A stretch of 57,306 nt of DNA from NCBI GenBank assembly GCA_029059705.1, contig JAIDVM010000035.1, positions 1-57,306 on the forward strand, in the 5' to 3' direction. Positions within the stretch are counted from its first letter, which is position 1. The number at the start of each line of letters is the position of its first letter. Position numbers and translations under genes: made by a program. This document shows, piece by piece, positions 8,579 through 17,040 of this stretch. A model generated the notes under the pieces. It did not search any database, had not been told where the DNA came from, and saw nothing but the letters and a program-made list of their open reading frames with translations. The DNA is from Clostridia bacterium. GTDB taxonomy: Bacteria; Bacillota; Clostridia; Christensenellales; Borkfalkiaceae.

Positions 8579-9610
8579 TTATCTTTGAACTCTGCCGCTG
8601 CCGTCGCCGCCCGCCAAAGCTTCAACTTCCTTTCTGGTAACAAGGTTGAAGTCGCCGGGGATAGTGTGCTTTAACGCGGACGCTGCTACGCCGAATTCGA
8701 GAGCCTGCTTAAAGTCTTTGCCGTCTAAAAAGCCGGTTATTACGCCGCCCGCAAAGCTGTCGCCGCCGCCTACGCGGTCTACGATGGGGTGCAGGTTATA
8801 GGTTTTGGAGTGATAGAATTCGCCCGTTTTGCCGTCGTAAATGCAAGCCGACCAGCCGTTGTCAGACGCGGAGCGGCTTACGCGGAGGGAAGAAATGCAA
8901 TATTTAAAGCCCAAATCCTTAACCATTCTGCGGAAGATATCCTTGTAGCCTTCAAGCTCCAAATCGCCGCTGGTTACGTCCGTTTTGCCGGGCTTGTAGC
9001 CGAGAACGAGGTCGGCGTCCTCTTCGTTGCCGATGCACACGTCAACGTATTTCATAAGGTTGGTCATAACCTTTTTAGCCTTTTCGCTCGACCACAGCTT
9101 TTTGCGGAAGTTTAAGTCGACGGAAACGGTTACGCCGTGCTTTTTAGCAGCCTTTAAAGCCTCTTCGGTGAGTACTGCCGCGCTGTCGGAAACTGCGGGG
9201 GTGATACCAGTGAAGTGGAACCAGTCCGCGTCCTTGAAGATTGCGTCAAAGTCGAAATCCTTTGCCGTTGCGGTGGTTATGGAAGAGTGCGCTCTGTCGT
9301 AAACGACTTTGGAAGGTCTTATCGACGCGCCCGTTTCAAGGTAATAAATGCCAAGTCTTTCGCCGCACTTTGCAACGTGGCAGGTTTCAACGCCGTACTT
9401 TTTAAGAGCGGCAACAGCGCACTCGCCGATTTCGTTATCGGGAACCGCGGTTACGAATTCAGCCTTGTGCCCGTAGTTCGCGCACGAAACGGCTACGTTT
9501 GCCTCGCCGCCGCCGTAGTTGATGTCGAACTCGTCAGCCTGAATAAACTTTTCGTTGTTGGGGGTGGAAAGACGAAGCATAATTTCGCCCATGGTTACGA
9601 TTTTTTTCAT
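8579..9610 (-). CDS. kdgK: 2-keto-3-deoxygluconate kinase, PfkB family
   Basis: KdgK phosphorylates KDG to KDPG with ATP. The 343-residue sequence has the PfkB N-terminal motif YGGGEANVAVSCANYG, a central VSVDLNFRKKLW and the C-terminal ATP/anion-hole motif VDRVGGGDSFAGG, whose aspartate is the catalytic base. GGGD replaces the commoner GAGD, as in many clostridial KdgK proteins. ATG 9610 follows AAGGAG. It sits between kdgA and the isomerase gene, and its product is the substrate of the kdgA enzyme. Confidence 0.93.
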   Translation of the reverse strand: MKKIVTMGEIMLRLSTPNNEKFIQADEFDINYGGGEANVAVSCANYGHKAEFVTAVPDNEIGECAVAALKKYGVETCHVAKCGERLGIYYLETGASIRPSKVVYDRAHSSITTATAKDFDFDAIFKDADWFHFTGITPAVSDSAAVLTEEALKAAKKHGVTVSVDLNFRKKLWSSEKAKKVMTNLMKYVDVCIGNEEDADLVLGYKPGKTDVTSGDLELEGYKDIFRRMVKDLGFKYCISSLRVSRSASDNGWSACIYDGKTGEFYHSKTYNLHPIVDRVGGGDSFAGGVITGFLDGKDFKQALEFGVAASALKHTIPGDFNLVTRKEVEALAGGDGSGRVQR

Positions 9611-9681
9611 TTTTATGTTCTCCTTAATATATAAAAATTTATATTATTTTTAAATTTAGACGCCGAATATGCGACGGTTAA

Positions 9682-9755
9682 TGTCATTCTGCCCTCTTGT
9701 CATTCTGAGTGCAACGAAGAATCTTATGAGATGTTTCACTTCGTTCAACATGACA
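9682..9755. repeat. Dispersed TGTCATTCTGAG inverted repeat
   Basis: The full copy at 9698-9755 runs TGTCATTCTGAGTGC...TCGTTCAACATGACA; a partial TGTCATTCTG lies at 9682. It adjoins the truncated structured element at 9757-9784. Confidence 0.8.
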
Positions 9756-9756
9756 T

Positions 9757-9784
9757 AGCGAATATTGCGCGCTTATAAACCAAG
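9757..9784 (-). repeat. Truncated remnant of the intercistronic structured element
   Basis: On the minus strand, immediately after the kdgA stop, the sequence GCTTGGTTTATAAGCGCGCAA closely matches the start of copy A. The rest of the element is missing and a TGTCATTCTGAG palindrome takes its place. Confidence 0.5.
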
Positions 9785-9787
9785 CCG

Positions 9788-10771
9788 TTATTTTTTAAGC
9801 ACTAAGTGCACGGCGAAGCCGCCGAACTCCGGCTTTAAATACGCCACGTTCAAAACGCCTTCCGCATTGTACTTAAACGAGCTTTCGTCAGCCTCGAAGC
9901 CGCGCAGTTGAAGCTGGTATATGGCGCGTTTAACGCTGTTTGTGGCAATTGCGATATGCCCGTGCGTGCCCTTAAAGGGCTTTTTCATCATTTCCATATA
10001 AGTGGAGGCAAACACCGAGCTGTTGCCCACCTTTTTGGTGAAGCCGAAGGCCTTTTCGAACCCGTCGGCAACCTCTTCCGCCTCTTCGGGGTTTGCGCAG
10101 TTAAGCCCGACGTGAACCATTTCGAAGCCGAGCATTTTATCGATTGCCTCGCGGCAGAGCTTTGTTATGCCCGCCCAGTCGCCCGCGTTTAAGAGCGCGG
10201 GGGGAACTATCCAGCTGCCGCCGCAGCACACGATTTTTTTATAGGCGAGGTAACCGTTTAAGTTGTCCGCCGTGACGCCGCCCGTGGGCATGAAGCGCAT
10301 TGTTGTATAAGGTCCGCAAACGGCTTTTATATAAGAAAGCCCGCCCGCCTGTTCCGCGGGGAAGAATTTTGCAAAATCAAGACCGAGCTCCAACGCCTGC
10401 TCGATTTCGCTTGCCGAAGAAAGTCCGGGGGCGAACGGCACGCCCTTTTCAAGGCAATGCTTTACCACTTTGGGGTTTAAGCCGGGGGCAACGCAGAATT
10501 TTGCGCCCGCTTTGACAGCCGCGTCCACCTGTTCGCACGTTAAAACCGTGCCCGCGCCGACAAGCATATCTGGATAAGCCTTTGTCATGCGGCGGATAAC
10601 TTCGTCGGCGCCCTTTGCGCGGAAAGTGACTTCTGCGCAGTTAATTCCGCCGTCGCGGAGCGCTTTTGCGAGTTTTTCGGCGTCGTTTACGTTGTCGAGC
10701 TTGATTACGGGCACTATTCCCACGTTTTCAAGGTCGTTTACGAGCGCGTCGATTTTTTCCTTTATATTCAT
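9788..10771 (-). CDS. kdgA: KDPG/KHG aldolase with a C-terminal VOC-like domain
   Basis: The N-terminal ~210 residues are a class I 2-keto-3-deoxy-6-phosphogluconate aldolase. The catalytic Glu lies in CAEVTFR, the phosphate loop in VGAGTVLT, and the Schiff-base Lys in FAKFFPAE. It cleaves KDPG to pyruvate and glyceraldehyde-3-phosphate. The remaining ~110 residues (MVHVGLNCANPEEAEEV... to AVHLVLKK) look like a glyoxalase/VOC-type fold. ATG 10771 has AAGGAG upstream; the longer frame to 10789 lacks one. It is the first gene of the operon. The role of the extra domain is unknown. Confidence 0.9.
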   Translation of the reverse strand: MNIKEKIDALVNDLENVGIVPVIKLDNVNDAEKLAKALRDGGINCAEVTFRAKGADEVIRRMTKAYPDMLVGAGTVLTCEQVDAAVKAGAKFCVAPGLNPKVVKHCLEKGVPFAPGLSSASEIEQALELGLDFAKFFPAEQAGGLSYIKAVCGPYTTMRFMPTGGVTADNLNGYLAYKKIVCCGGSWIVPPALLNAGDWAGITKLCREAIDKMLGFEMVHVGLNCANPEEAEEVADGFEKAFGFTKKVGNSSVFASTYMEMMKKPFKGTHGHIAIATNSVKRAIYQLQLRGFEADESSFKYNAEGVLNVAYLKPEFGGFAVHLVLKK

Positions 10772-10802
10772 TTTAATTCTCCTTAACATTGTTGTTTATA
10801 TG

Positions 10803-10842
10803 CGTACGACTACATTATATATAATAAATAGCAGTAAGTCTA
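10803..10842 (-). promoter_or_regulatory. Promoter of the uronate operon
   Basis: On the minus strand TAGACT (10837-10842) and TATAAT (10814-10819) are 17 bp apart. The palindrome CGTACG (10803-10808) lies just downstream, about where a repressor could bind. The regulator is not in this cluster. Confidence 0.65.
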
Positions 10843-10884
10843 TGGAAAAATCCGTCCTTTTTATGTAATTTCCGGACATTGCCG

Positions 10885-10917
10885 CCGCGAAAAATCAGCA
10901 ATTTTTCGCGGTTTTTT
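10885..10917 (+). terminator. Strong hairpin with T-run on the plus strand
   Basis: CCGCGAAAAAT / ATTTTTCGCGG is followed by six T on the plus strand, so it would stop rightward transcripts. No plus-strand gene precedes it; it may insulate against antisense transcription from the operon promoter region. Confidence 0.5.
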
Positions 10918-10927
10918 GCAAAAAAAG

Positions 10928-10953
10928 CTTCTTCGGCTACGCTCAGAATGACA
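10928..10953. repeat. Half copy of the TGTCATTCTGAG repeat
   Basis: Only the right half (CTTCTTCGG...CTCAGAATGACA) is present, without its inverted partner. Confidence 0.6.
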
Positions 10954-10994
10954 AGGGGGTGACGGCGGAATAACGTCCGCAATAAATGCAAATT

Positions 10995-11023
10995 GCCGCG
11001 GCGCGAATTTATCGCGCCGCGGC
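10995..11023 (-). terminator. Terminator hairpin after the pectate lyase gene
   Basis: GCCGCGGCGCGA / TCGCGCCGCGGC, a 12-bp perfect GC-rich stem 12 bp past the stop codon. The downstream minus-strand sequence is AT-rich rather than a pure T run. Confidence 0.65.
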
Positions 11024-11034
11024 CGAAATTTAAT

Positions 11035-12933
11035 TTATGAACCCACCTTTACAAGCGAGGTTTTGTAATTGGTGACCGCGGCTTTAAGCGCGGCGATAAC
11101 GGCGTAGTTCGCGTCCTCGGTTGCGTTGTCGAAAGTCCATTTAAGGTCGCCGCCGCCTATTCTGCCCGCGTAGAGCATGACCTTGGTTTTTGCGACTTCC
11201 GCCGTGTCGACTTCATATTTATAAAAATCGGAAGCGGTGTCGAAATTGTTGTAGGTCTTACCGCCCTTAGTGGTTACTGACGAGGGAATTTGTTCGTCCC
11301 TCGTTGCAGCAGTATAGCAATCGAAGTCGGTAAACGAAGCGGGGCTGTCTTTGGTTCTTTCGATAAGCGCAAGCTTGCTTTGCGGGCAGTCGTATTTGTT
11401 GCCGAACGCCTTTATCATTCCGCCGACTTCTTTCGACAAAATACTTCCGCCGTCGCTTTTAATGTCGTGCGCTTGCATACCTATAAGCATAGGCATCATC
11501 GTCGCCGTGGAGCGGAAATAATTGTTTTCCACGAATACGGCAGCCCCTACGGCGGCGCCTACCCCGTACTTGGAGTTGCCGTCGAAATAATTGTTGTAAA
11601 TGTGGGTATGGGTGGAATTGCGCACTCTGGCGTGGCGGCTGTCCGAATGGTCGAACCAGTTATGGTGATAAGTTATATAGTCGCTGCCGCCGCTGCTTGC
11701 TGCGCTCGCATCCAAAAGACAACACTTTCCGCTGTCCCAGAAGTGGTTGTACGAAACCGTGCAATAAGTCGATTTTTTGATATCCAGCGAGCCGTCGCCC
11801 TTAGCTTGGTCTTTGTCGCCGCCGGCGTTGCCGTAAAATATGTCGAGATTGTGCATCCAAAGGTGACTGTTGCCCGTATCGACCGAAACGCCGTCGTCCA
11901 TAAAATTAATTATACCGAAATTTCTCAGCTCGACGTTTTTGCAGTTACGGATTAAAAAGCCGAAACCGTTTACCGTGCCGTCGCTGCCTACGCCTTCGAT
12001 AGTTATGTTAGAGGTTGCCTTTCCTTGCCCAACCGTGCCCGCGCCCTTTACCTGTATGCCTTCGGCGCTGCTTGAAATATGGTCGAGGTCGCTTAAATTG
12101 ACCGTGCCGACTATGCGGAAGCAAAGCGGTTCGTCCGATTTCTTTCTTGCATCCAGAATAGACTGGAAGCCCGTAACGGAAGCGCCGTTTACCGTGGCAG
12201 TAACAGTTTTTGCGGTTGCGGCGGTGACGTAAACGACCTGCGCGCCGCTTTTAAGCGTGCCGTCAGCATTGTAAGCCCCCGGAACGTTGCCGTCCGCAAA
12301 GGCGTAGCCCTCGCGGGAGTGCGCCGAAACCGTCATGGTTGCGGTGGATGCGAAGTTTTCCTTTTCCTCAGCGCCCTGAACGGGAACTACTTTAAGCGTG
12401 TATTTGCCCGCCTTTAAGCCGACCGCGTCGGCGCGGAAATTATTTTTATATTCGCGGACGAGGGGCGCGTCGAGCTTGACGAAACCGCCGCTTTCGCCCT
12501 TGCAGTAAACGTTGTACCAGGTTGCGCCCGAAAGCTTTTCCCATTCGACGTAAGCCGCCTCTAAATCGCCCTCGGCTTTGGTTATTTTAACCGCGCCCGC
12601 GACGGGGTTGTTGGTTATTTCGCCGCCTGCGGGCGGAGTAAATTCGCCGCTGCCCGTGCCGCCGTTTCCGTTGCCGCCCTGATTGCCGCCGCTTTCGCCG
12701 GGGACGTAGGTTGCGGGGTTATAGCCGCAGACGCACGTGCTTGAACCGGTTAAATCGTGTTGCGCGTAAGAGTTTTGGTCGATTTCGCCGTCGGCGGAAC
12801 AGACGTGCCAATGTTGGGATTGGTTAAAATCCCAGCCCTTGAAGTCGTGCGAGTGCGCGCAGCCCGCCGCGACGCCCATGGTGAGAATCGCCGCCGCTGC
12901 CGCAACCGCGGAACATTTTTTGAATTTTTTCAT
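11035..12933 (-). CDS. Secreted lipoprotein pectate lyase, PL1-like
   Basis: This 632-residue surface protein has a lipoprotein signal (VAAGC, Cys25), a His/Cys-rich segment (HDFKGWDF...HWHVC...CVCGY), a Gly/Asn linker, a fibronectin-III-like domain (about 105-205) and a right-handed beta-helix pectate lyase domain (about 235-570). The PL1 hallmarks are GDGSLDIKKS, WDSGKCCLLDAS and YHHNWFDHSDSRHARVR, with the catalytic arginine expected in the last. It cleaves polygalacturonate by beta-elimination, giving unsaturated galacturonides for the KduI/UxaC route downstream. The start has AAGGGG. Cellular anchoring by the lipid is inferred from the lipobox. Confidence 0.9.
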   Translation of the reverse strand: MKKFKKCSAVAAAAAILTMGVAAGCAHSHDFKGWDFNQSQHWHVCSADGEIDQNSYAQHDLTGSSTCVCGYNPATYVPGESGGNQGGNGNGGTGSGEFTPPAGGEITNNPVAGAVKITKAEGDLEAAYVEWEKLSGATWYNVYCKGESGGFVKLDAPLVREYKNNFRADAVGLKAGKYTLKVVPVQGAEEKENFASTATMTVSAHSREGYAFADGNVPGAYNADGTLKSGAQVVYVTAATAKTVTATVNGASVTGFQSILDARKKSDEPLCFRIVGTVNLSDLDHISSSAEGIQVKGAGTVGQGKATSNITIEGVGSDGTVNGFGFLIRNCKNVELRNFGIINFMDDGVSVDTGNSHLWMHNLDIFYGNAGGDKDQAKGDGSLDIKKSTYCTVSYNHFWDSGKCCLLDASAASSGGSDYITYHHNWFDHSDSRHARVRNSTHTHIYNNYFDGNSKYGVGAAVGAAVFVENNYFRSTATMMPMLIGMQAHDIKSDGGSILSKEVGGMIKAFGNKYDCPQSKLALIERTKDSPASFTDFDCYTAATRDEQIPSSVTTKGGKTYNNFDTASDFYKYEVDTAEVAKTKVMLYAGRIGGGDLKWTFDNATEDANYAVIAALKAAVTNYKTSLVKVGS

Positions 12934-12948
12934 TTTTCCCCTTATTTA

Positions 12949-13027
12949 AACCCGCTTTCGGGTTTTTGCCGCATAAAGCTTTGTTGCGGCACGAATTTAT
13001 GATACTACTTTACACAGCCAAAAGCAA
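12949..13027 (-). promoter_or_regulatory. Pectate lyase promoter and hairpin leader
   Basis: TTGCTT (13022-13027) and TATCAT (12999-13004) are 17 bp apart on the minus strand. The leader of about 60 nt can form TGCCGCA/TGCGGCA and AAACCCG/CGGGTTT hairpins just before the ribosome site, perhaps stabilising the mRNA. Confidence 0.55.
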
Positions 13028-13100
13028 GCGAAAGCAAATAACATTTTTAGTAAATTTTTAACAAGTTTGCCGCGCGTTTTTTCAAAGGCACGGGGTTGAG

Positions 13101-13228
13101 GGGGGTTCTTCGCTTCGCTCAGAATGACAATTAAGGGGGTTCTTCGCTTCGCTCAGAATGACAATTAATTTGTCGTGTTGAGTGCAACGAAACATCTATG
13201 GGATTATCCGGCAAGCCTCAGAATGACA
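13101..13228. repeat. TGTCATTCTGAG repeat cluster with two tandem half units
   Basis: Two tandem copies of a ~35-bp half unit (GGGGGTTCTTCGCTTCGCTC AGAATGACAATTAA) at 13101-13169 precede one palindromic copy at 13171-13228. The palindrome overlaps the 3' end of the GH43 gene, whose final residues and TGA stop are encoded by the repeat. Confidence 0.8.
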
Positions 13229-14723
13229 AAAGGGCGGATTTGTTTTCCGTGCAGCGGAAAAATTTAAAGGTGGCAAAGCCGTCGCTTTGCGCGGAGGAAC
13301 GGGCGTAGACGCCGACCCTTGCGCCCGTCCACACGGCGGGGGTTGCGTAAAATTTGTGTGTGAACGCGCTGCCGCCGAAGGTGAACTTATATAAAAACGT
13401 ATCGGGTGAAACGCGGCGGGCGGACATCTGGAAGGTGACGTAATTGTCGTCGTAGGGCTGGCTGCGGCAGAGCGTTTCGTCCTCGCCGCCGCCTATGGAG
13501 CCTTTTCTTATTTCAAGATAGTTTTGACCGTTTGAGCGCACCACGCAGACGTAGCCGTATTCCTTGCCGAACACGATAAAGCCCGCCTCGTCGCCGTCTT
13601 CCTTTAAGCTCAGTTTGCACTTGGTTTTTATTGAAAAATTTTCGTAAAGTACCTTTTGCAAAAAGAGCTGGGGCGCGTTTGCTATTGATTTACCCCCGTA
13701 ATATGCGCAGTTTAACTTCATTCCGCCCTTCATTTCGCACCACTCCGCTTTACGGTTTGCGGGCGTTTGCCATATGGGGGAAAGGGTTTTGCCGTCGAAT
13801 TCGTCGGTTTGAACAAGCTTGTAGTCGGTTTTGATATTTACGGGATATTCGCCGCCCTTTGCGGGGTTGCCCGCCATGTTATCATACGTTTCTTCGCCCA
13901 AAATCACCCAGCCGTCAACCCATTTTGCGGGCTGTAAGTGCACGACTCTGCCGTAAGCGCCCAAGTCCTGAAAGTGAAGAAAAACCCACCTTTCGCCGCC
14001 GTCGTCCAAGTCGACCAAAGCGCCCTGATGAGGGCCGTTGACCGTGGTTGAGCCTTGCACGAGGACGATTTTCGTTTCGTAATCCCCCTTTAATTTTTTG
14101 GAGCGCAATGCAACCTGCCAGCCCGTTTTTACGCCGCCAGCGGGGGCCAAGATATAAAAATATTTGCCGCGCTTATAAAGCTTTGGCCCTTCGATAACGG
14201 GGGATATGTCGGGGTTAAAGTAAATTATATCGTATTTTTTTGCGGGAGTTTGCAAATTTTCGTCCGTTTCGAAGAGAGCTATTTTGGAATTGAAGCCCGC
14301 GCGGCTTTTTGCAAACGCGAACGCGACGAAGCAGCGGTTATCTTCCCAAATGGGGCAAGGGTCTATAAAGCCTTTGCCTGAAAGCAGCGGGCGGATTGGC
14401 GACCATTCGCCGTAAATATCCTGCGTTTCGGAAACGAAAATTCCTTCGTCGGGGAAGGGAATAAGGCAATAGAATTTGCCGCCGTGATACCTAAGCGAGG
14501 GCGCCCACGCGCCGTTGCCGTGGTTCACCTTTTCGTACCCCTCGAACGGGATTTTCGGCAGAACGTAGTTGATTAGCTCCCACTCAACCAAGTTTTTGGA
14601 GTGCAGGACGGGCACGCCCGGCACGAAGTTGAAGCTGGACGCGACCATGAAAAAGTCTTCGCCGACGCGGATTACGTCGGGGTCGGAGTAGTCGGAAAAA
14701 ATTACGGGGTTTGTGTAGCGCAT
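13218..14723 (-). CDS. Glycoside hydrolase family 43 (xylosidase/arabinofuranosidase type)
   Basis: This 501-residue five-bladed beta-propeller GH43 enzyme has no signal peptide, so it is probably cytoplasmic. The catalytic base Asp lies in YSDPDVIRVGEDFFM, the pKa-modulating Asp in FIDPCPIWE, and the acid Glu in SPVIEGPKLYKRGKYFY. The C-terminal ~190 residues form the beta-sandwich domain seen in many GH43 xylosidases. ATG 14723 has AGAGGT upstream. It probably releases xylose or arabinose from hemicellulose or pectin side chains. Its last codons (LLSF, TGA) come from a TGTCATTCTGAG repeat, suggesting the original 3' end was replaced. No separate promoter is visible between it and upp. Confidence 0.9.
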   Translation of the reverse strand: MRYTNPVIFSDYSDPDVIRVGEDFFMVASSFNFVPGVPVLHSKNLVEWELINYVLPKIPFEGYEKVNHGNGAWAPSLRYHGGKFYCLIPFPDEGIFVSETQDIYGEWSPIRPLLSGKGFIDPCPIWEDNRCFVAFAFAKSRAGFNSKIALFETDENLQTPAKKYDIIYFNPDISPVIEGPKLYKRGKYFYILAPAGGVKTGWQVALRSKKLKGDYETKIVLVQGSTTVNGPHQGALVDLDDGGERWVFLHFQDLGAYGRVVHLQPAKWVDGWVILGEETYDNMAGNPAKGGEYPVNIKTDYKLVQTDEFDGKTLSPIWQTPANRKAEWCEMKGGMKLNCAYYGGKSIANAPQLFLQKVLYENFSIKTKCKLSLKEDGDEAGFIVFGKEYGYVCVVRSNGQNYLEIRKGSIGGGEDETLCRSQPYDDNYVTFQMSARRVSPDTFLYKFTFGGSAFTHKFYATPAVWTGARVGVYARSSAQSDGFATFKFFRCTENKSALLSF

Positions 14724-14748
14724 TTTTTTACCTCTTTGGTTTTGCAAA

Positions 14749-14777
14749 GCGGCGGACGGTTTTCAGCCGTCCGCCGC
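14749..14777 (-). terminator. Hairpin between upp and the GH43 gene
   Basis: GCGGCGGACGG / CCGTCCGCCGC is an 11-bp perfect stem, followed on the minus strand by only TTTGC. It may be a leaky terminator or a processing site, because the GH43 gene starts 25 bp later without its own promoter. Confidence 0.55.
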
Positions 14778-14817
14778 AGTATTTGTTTGATAACAAGGTG
14801 AGATGACAAAGCGGCGG

Positions 14818-15456
14818 TTATTTTGTGCCGAAAAGTCTGTCGCCCGCGTCGCCCAAGCCGGGGAGAATGTAACCGTTTTCGTTGAGCTGCCTGTCGAGCG
14901 TGGAAACGTAAATCTGCACGTCGGGGTGGGCTTCCGCCACCTTTGAAACGCCCTCGGGAACGCCGATTATCGCCATGAACTTAACGTTTTTGCAGCCGCG
15001 CTTTTTTAACGCGTCGAGCGCGTCGCACGCAGAACCGCCCGTTGCGAGCATGGGGTCTACGAGGAAAACCGTCTTTTTGTCGATTCCTTCGGGGAGCTTG
15101 CAGTAGTATTCGCAAGGCTCCAACGTTTCCTCGTTGCGGTACATGCCTATGTGCCCTACCCTTGCGGTGGGGAAAACCTTGTGCACGCCGTTTACCATGC
15201 CCAAGCCCGCGCGGAGAATGGGAACGATTGCAACGCTTTCTTCGGGAACCTTATACTGCTCGGTTTTTTCGAGCGGGGTTTCCACGGTTACCTTTTCAAG
15301 CTTTATGTCGCGGGTGCTTTCATAGGTCATAATCGTGGTGATTTCCTCGATTAGCTCGCGGAATTCCTTCATGCCCGTCTTTTTGTCGCGCAGAATTGCG
15401 ATTTTGTGCTTTATGAGCGGGTGGTCGAACACGAAAACGTTTTCGTACTTTTTCAT
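14818..15456 (-). CDS. upp: Uracil phosphoribosyltransferase
   Basis: Upp converts uracil and PRPP to UMP in pyrimidine salvage. The 212-residue protein has the family N-terminus ([20 protein letters not shown]), the [13 protein letters not shown] loop, the PRPP motif [18 protein letters not shown] and the uracil-binding ending [17 protein letters not shown]. Its ATG immediately follows the stop of the uracil permease gene, and the GGAGG ribosome site lies inside that gene's last codons, so the two are cotranscribed and probably coupled. Confidence 0.97.
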   Translation of the reverse strand: MKKYENVFVFDHPLIKHKIAILRDKKTGMKEFRELIEEITTIMTYESTRDIKLEKVTVETPLEKTEQYKVPEESVAIVPILRAGLGMVNGVHKVFPTARVGHIGMYRNEETLEPCEYYCKLPEGIDKKTVFLVDPMLATGGSACDALDALKKRGCKNVKFMAIIGVPEGVSKVAEAHPDVQIYVSTLDRQLNENGYILPGLGDAGDRLFGTK

Positions 15457-17013
15457 TTAATTTTCCTCCGCTTTATCTTGCGTAACCGTATCCGCGGCGG
15501 GTTCTTCTTTGGCTGCGGGTTGGAGTGCGTCCTCGGCTGCGGGGGCCACTTCCTCTATTGCAAGCTGTTCGTTGCCGTCCTTTTTCTTGCCGTTGATATT
15601 AACGAGCAGGTTGGTTAAGATGCCGAGGATAAGCGCGCAGGCTACCGCCGTGATTGTTACGGGGCCGATTTTGAGAACCAAGCCGCCGACGCCCGCGATT
15701 AATACCACCGAAACGGTGAAGAGGTTGCGGTTGTCGTTGAGGTCTACGTTTTGTATCATTTTAAGACCGGATACCGCAATGAAGCCGTAAAGCGCGATGC
15801 ACACGCCGCCCATTACGCACTTGGGAATGCTTGCAAGGAAAAGCGTGAAGGGCGCGAGGAAGGCGCTGATTATCGCCATGCCCGCGGTTACTAAAATGGT
15901 GATTACGGAAGCGTTGCCCGAAATTGCCACGCAGCCGACGGATTCGCCGTAGGTGGTGTTGGGGCAGCCGCCGAAGACTGCGCCCACGATTGAACCTATG
16001 CCGTCGCCGAGGAGCGTGCGGTGAAGTCCGGGGTCTTTCAAAAGGTCGGTTTCTATAATCGAAGAGATGTTTTTGTGGTCGGCGATATGCTCGGCGAACA
16101 CAACGAACGCGACGGGGATATAAGCGACCGCTATCGTGCCGATATACGCGCCGATTGTGCCTGCTTCACCCGCAACGTAGCCGCCTCCGTACACGTTGAA
16201 CGCGGTAAGAAAAGCGAAGTTGGGGTACCATGCTTCGGCATTGCCGAGAGTTGTGAACGGCGTGAAGTCGATAACCCTGAGGCACTCGGCGCCCTCGATA
16301 TAGCTGAAGCCCGTAAAGATTGCGGCGAGGACGTAGCCCGAAAGTATGCCGATTATGAAGGGAATCATTTTGAGCATCTTTTTGCCGTATACCGAGCAGA
16401 CTATGGTAACAGCCAAGGTTACAAGTCCGCACAAAAGAGCGATGAACGGCGAACAGTAAGCCGCGGTGCCCGCTTCGGAACCGAGCACGGGTATGCTGTT
16501 TACTGCGTTTTCGAAATCTACGAACCAGTTGGTTATGGGATAAGTTGCGCTGCCCGACGTTAAATCGCCCACGGCGTTGCCCGCGAGGGACAAACCAATT
16601 ATTGCGACGGTGGGACCGATTACCACGGCGGGCATGATTTTATCTATCCATTTTGTTCCCGCGAATTTTACGATTACCGCGATAACCACGTAAACCAAGC
16701 CCGCGAACACGGCGCCGATTATTAAGCCGAGATAGCCGAGCGACATTGAAACGCCGCCCGCGAACGCCGCACCCATTGAACCTAAGAACGCGAACGAGCT
16801 GCCAAGGAACACGGGGCTTTTAAATCTTGTTAAAAGAAGGTAAACGATTGTGCCGACGCCCGCGCCGAACAGCGCCGCGGAAGGCTGCATGCCGTTGCCG
16901 ATTATCATGGGCACCGCAATGGTTGCCGCAAGGATTGCCAAGAGCTGCTGCAATGAGAACAGCACGAGGCGGGCGGGTTTGGGTCTGTCTTTTACGCCGT
17001 AAACGAGCTTCAT
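15457..17013 (-). CDS. uraA: Uracil permease, NCS2 family
   Basis: This 518-residue integral membrane uracil:proton symporter of the nucleobase:cation symporter-2 family carries many hydrophobic segments from about residue 20 to 480. Family motifs include FLGSSFAFLG near TM3 and the GGCPNTTYGESVG motif of the substrate site; the preceding FVVFAEHIADH contains the conserved transport Glu. A charged C-terminal tail of ~45 residues rich in E, A and P is an extension. It heads the uraA-upp operon and is driven by the promoter at 17070-17098. Confidence 0.95.
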   Translation of the reverse strand: MKLVYGVKDRPKPARLVLFSLQQLLAILAATIAVPMIIGNGMQPSAALFGAGVGTIVYLLLTRFKSPVFLGSSFAFLGSMGAAFAGGVSMSLGYLGLIIGAVFAGLVYVVIAVIVKFAGTKWIDKIMPAVVIGPTVAIIGLSLAGNAVGDLTSGSATYPITNWFVDFENAVNSIPVLGSEAGTAAYCSPFIALLCGLVTLAVTIVCSVYGKKMLKMIPFIIGILSGYVLAAIFTGFSYIEGAECLRVIDFTPFTTLGNAEAWYPNFAFLTAFNVYGGGYVAGEAGTIGAYIGTIAVAYIPVAFVVFAEHIADHKNISSIIETDLLKDPGLHRTLLGDGIGSIVGAVFGGCPNTTYGESVGCVAISGNASVITILVTAGMAIISAFLAPFTLFLASIPKCVMGGVCIALYGFIAVSGLKMIQNVDLNDNRNLFTVSVVLIAGVGGLVLKIGPVTITAVACALILGILTNLLVNINGKKKDGNEQLAIEEVAPAAEDALQPAAKEEPAADTVTQDKAEEN

Positions 17014-17040
17014 TTGTAAATACTCCTGTATTTTGTTTAT

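Noticed and set aside
11290-11955. Long antisense frames inside the pectate lyase and other genes
   Set aside because: They mirror strongly coding genes with GC-rich codons, lack ribosome sites and have no recognisable domains.
13101-13217. Promoter or gene between pectate lyase and GH43
   Set aside because: The interval consists only of repeat units; no promoter for another gene is supported.
7497-13230. TGTCATTCTGAG palindromes as insertion-sequence ends
   Set aside because: No transposase gene lies between any pair and copies are too short; they are treated as dispersed intergenic palindromes.
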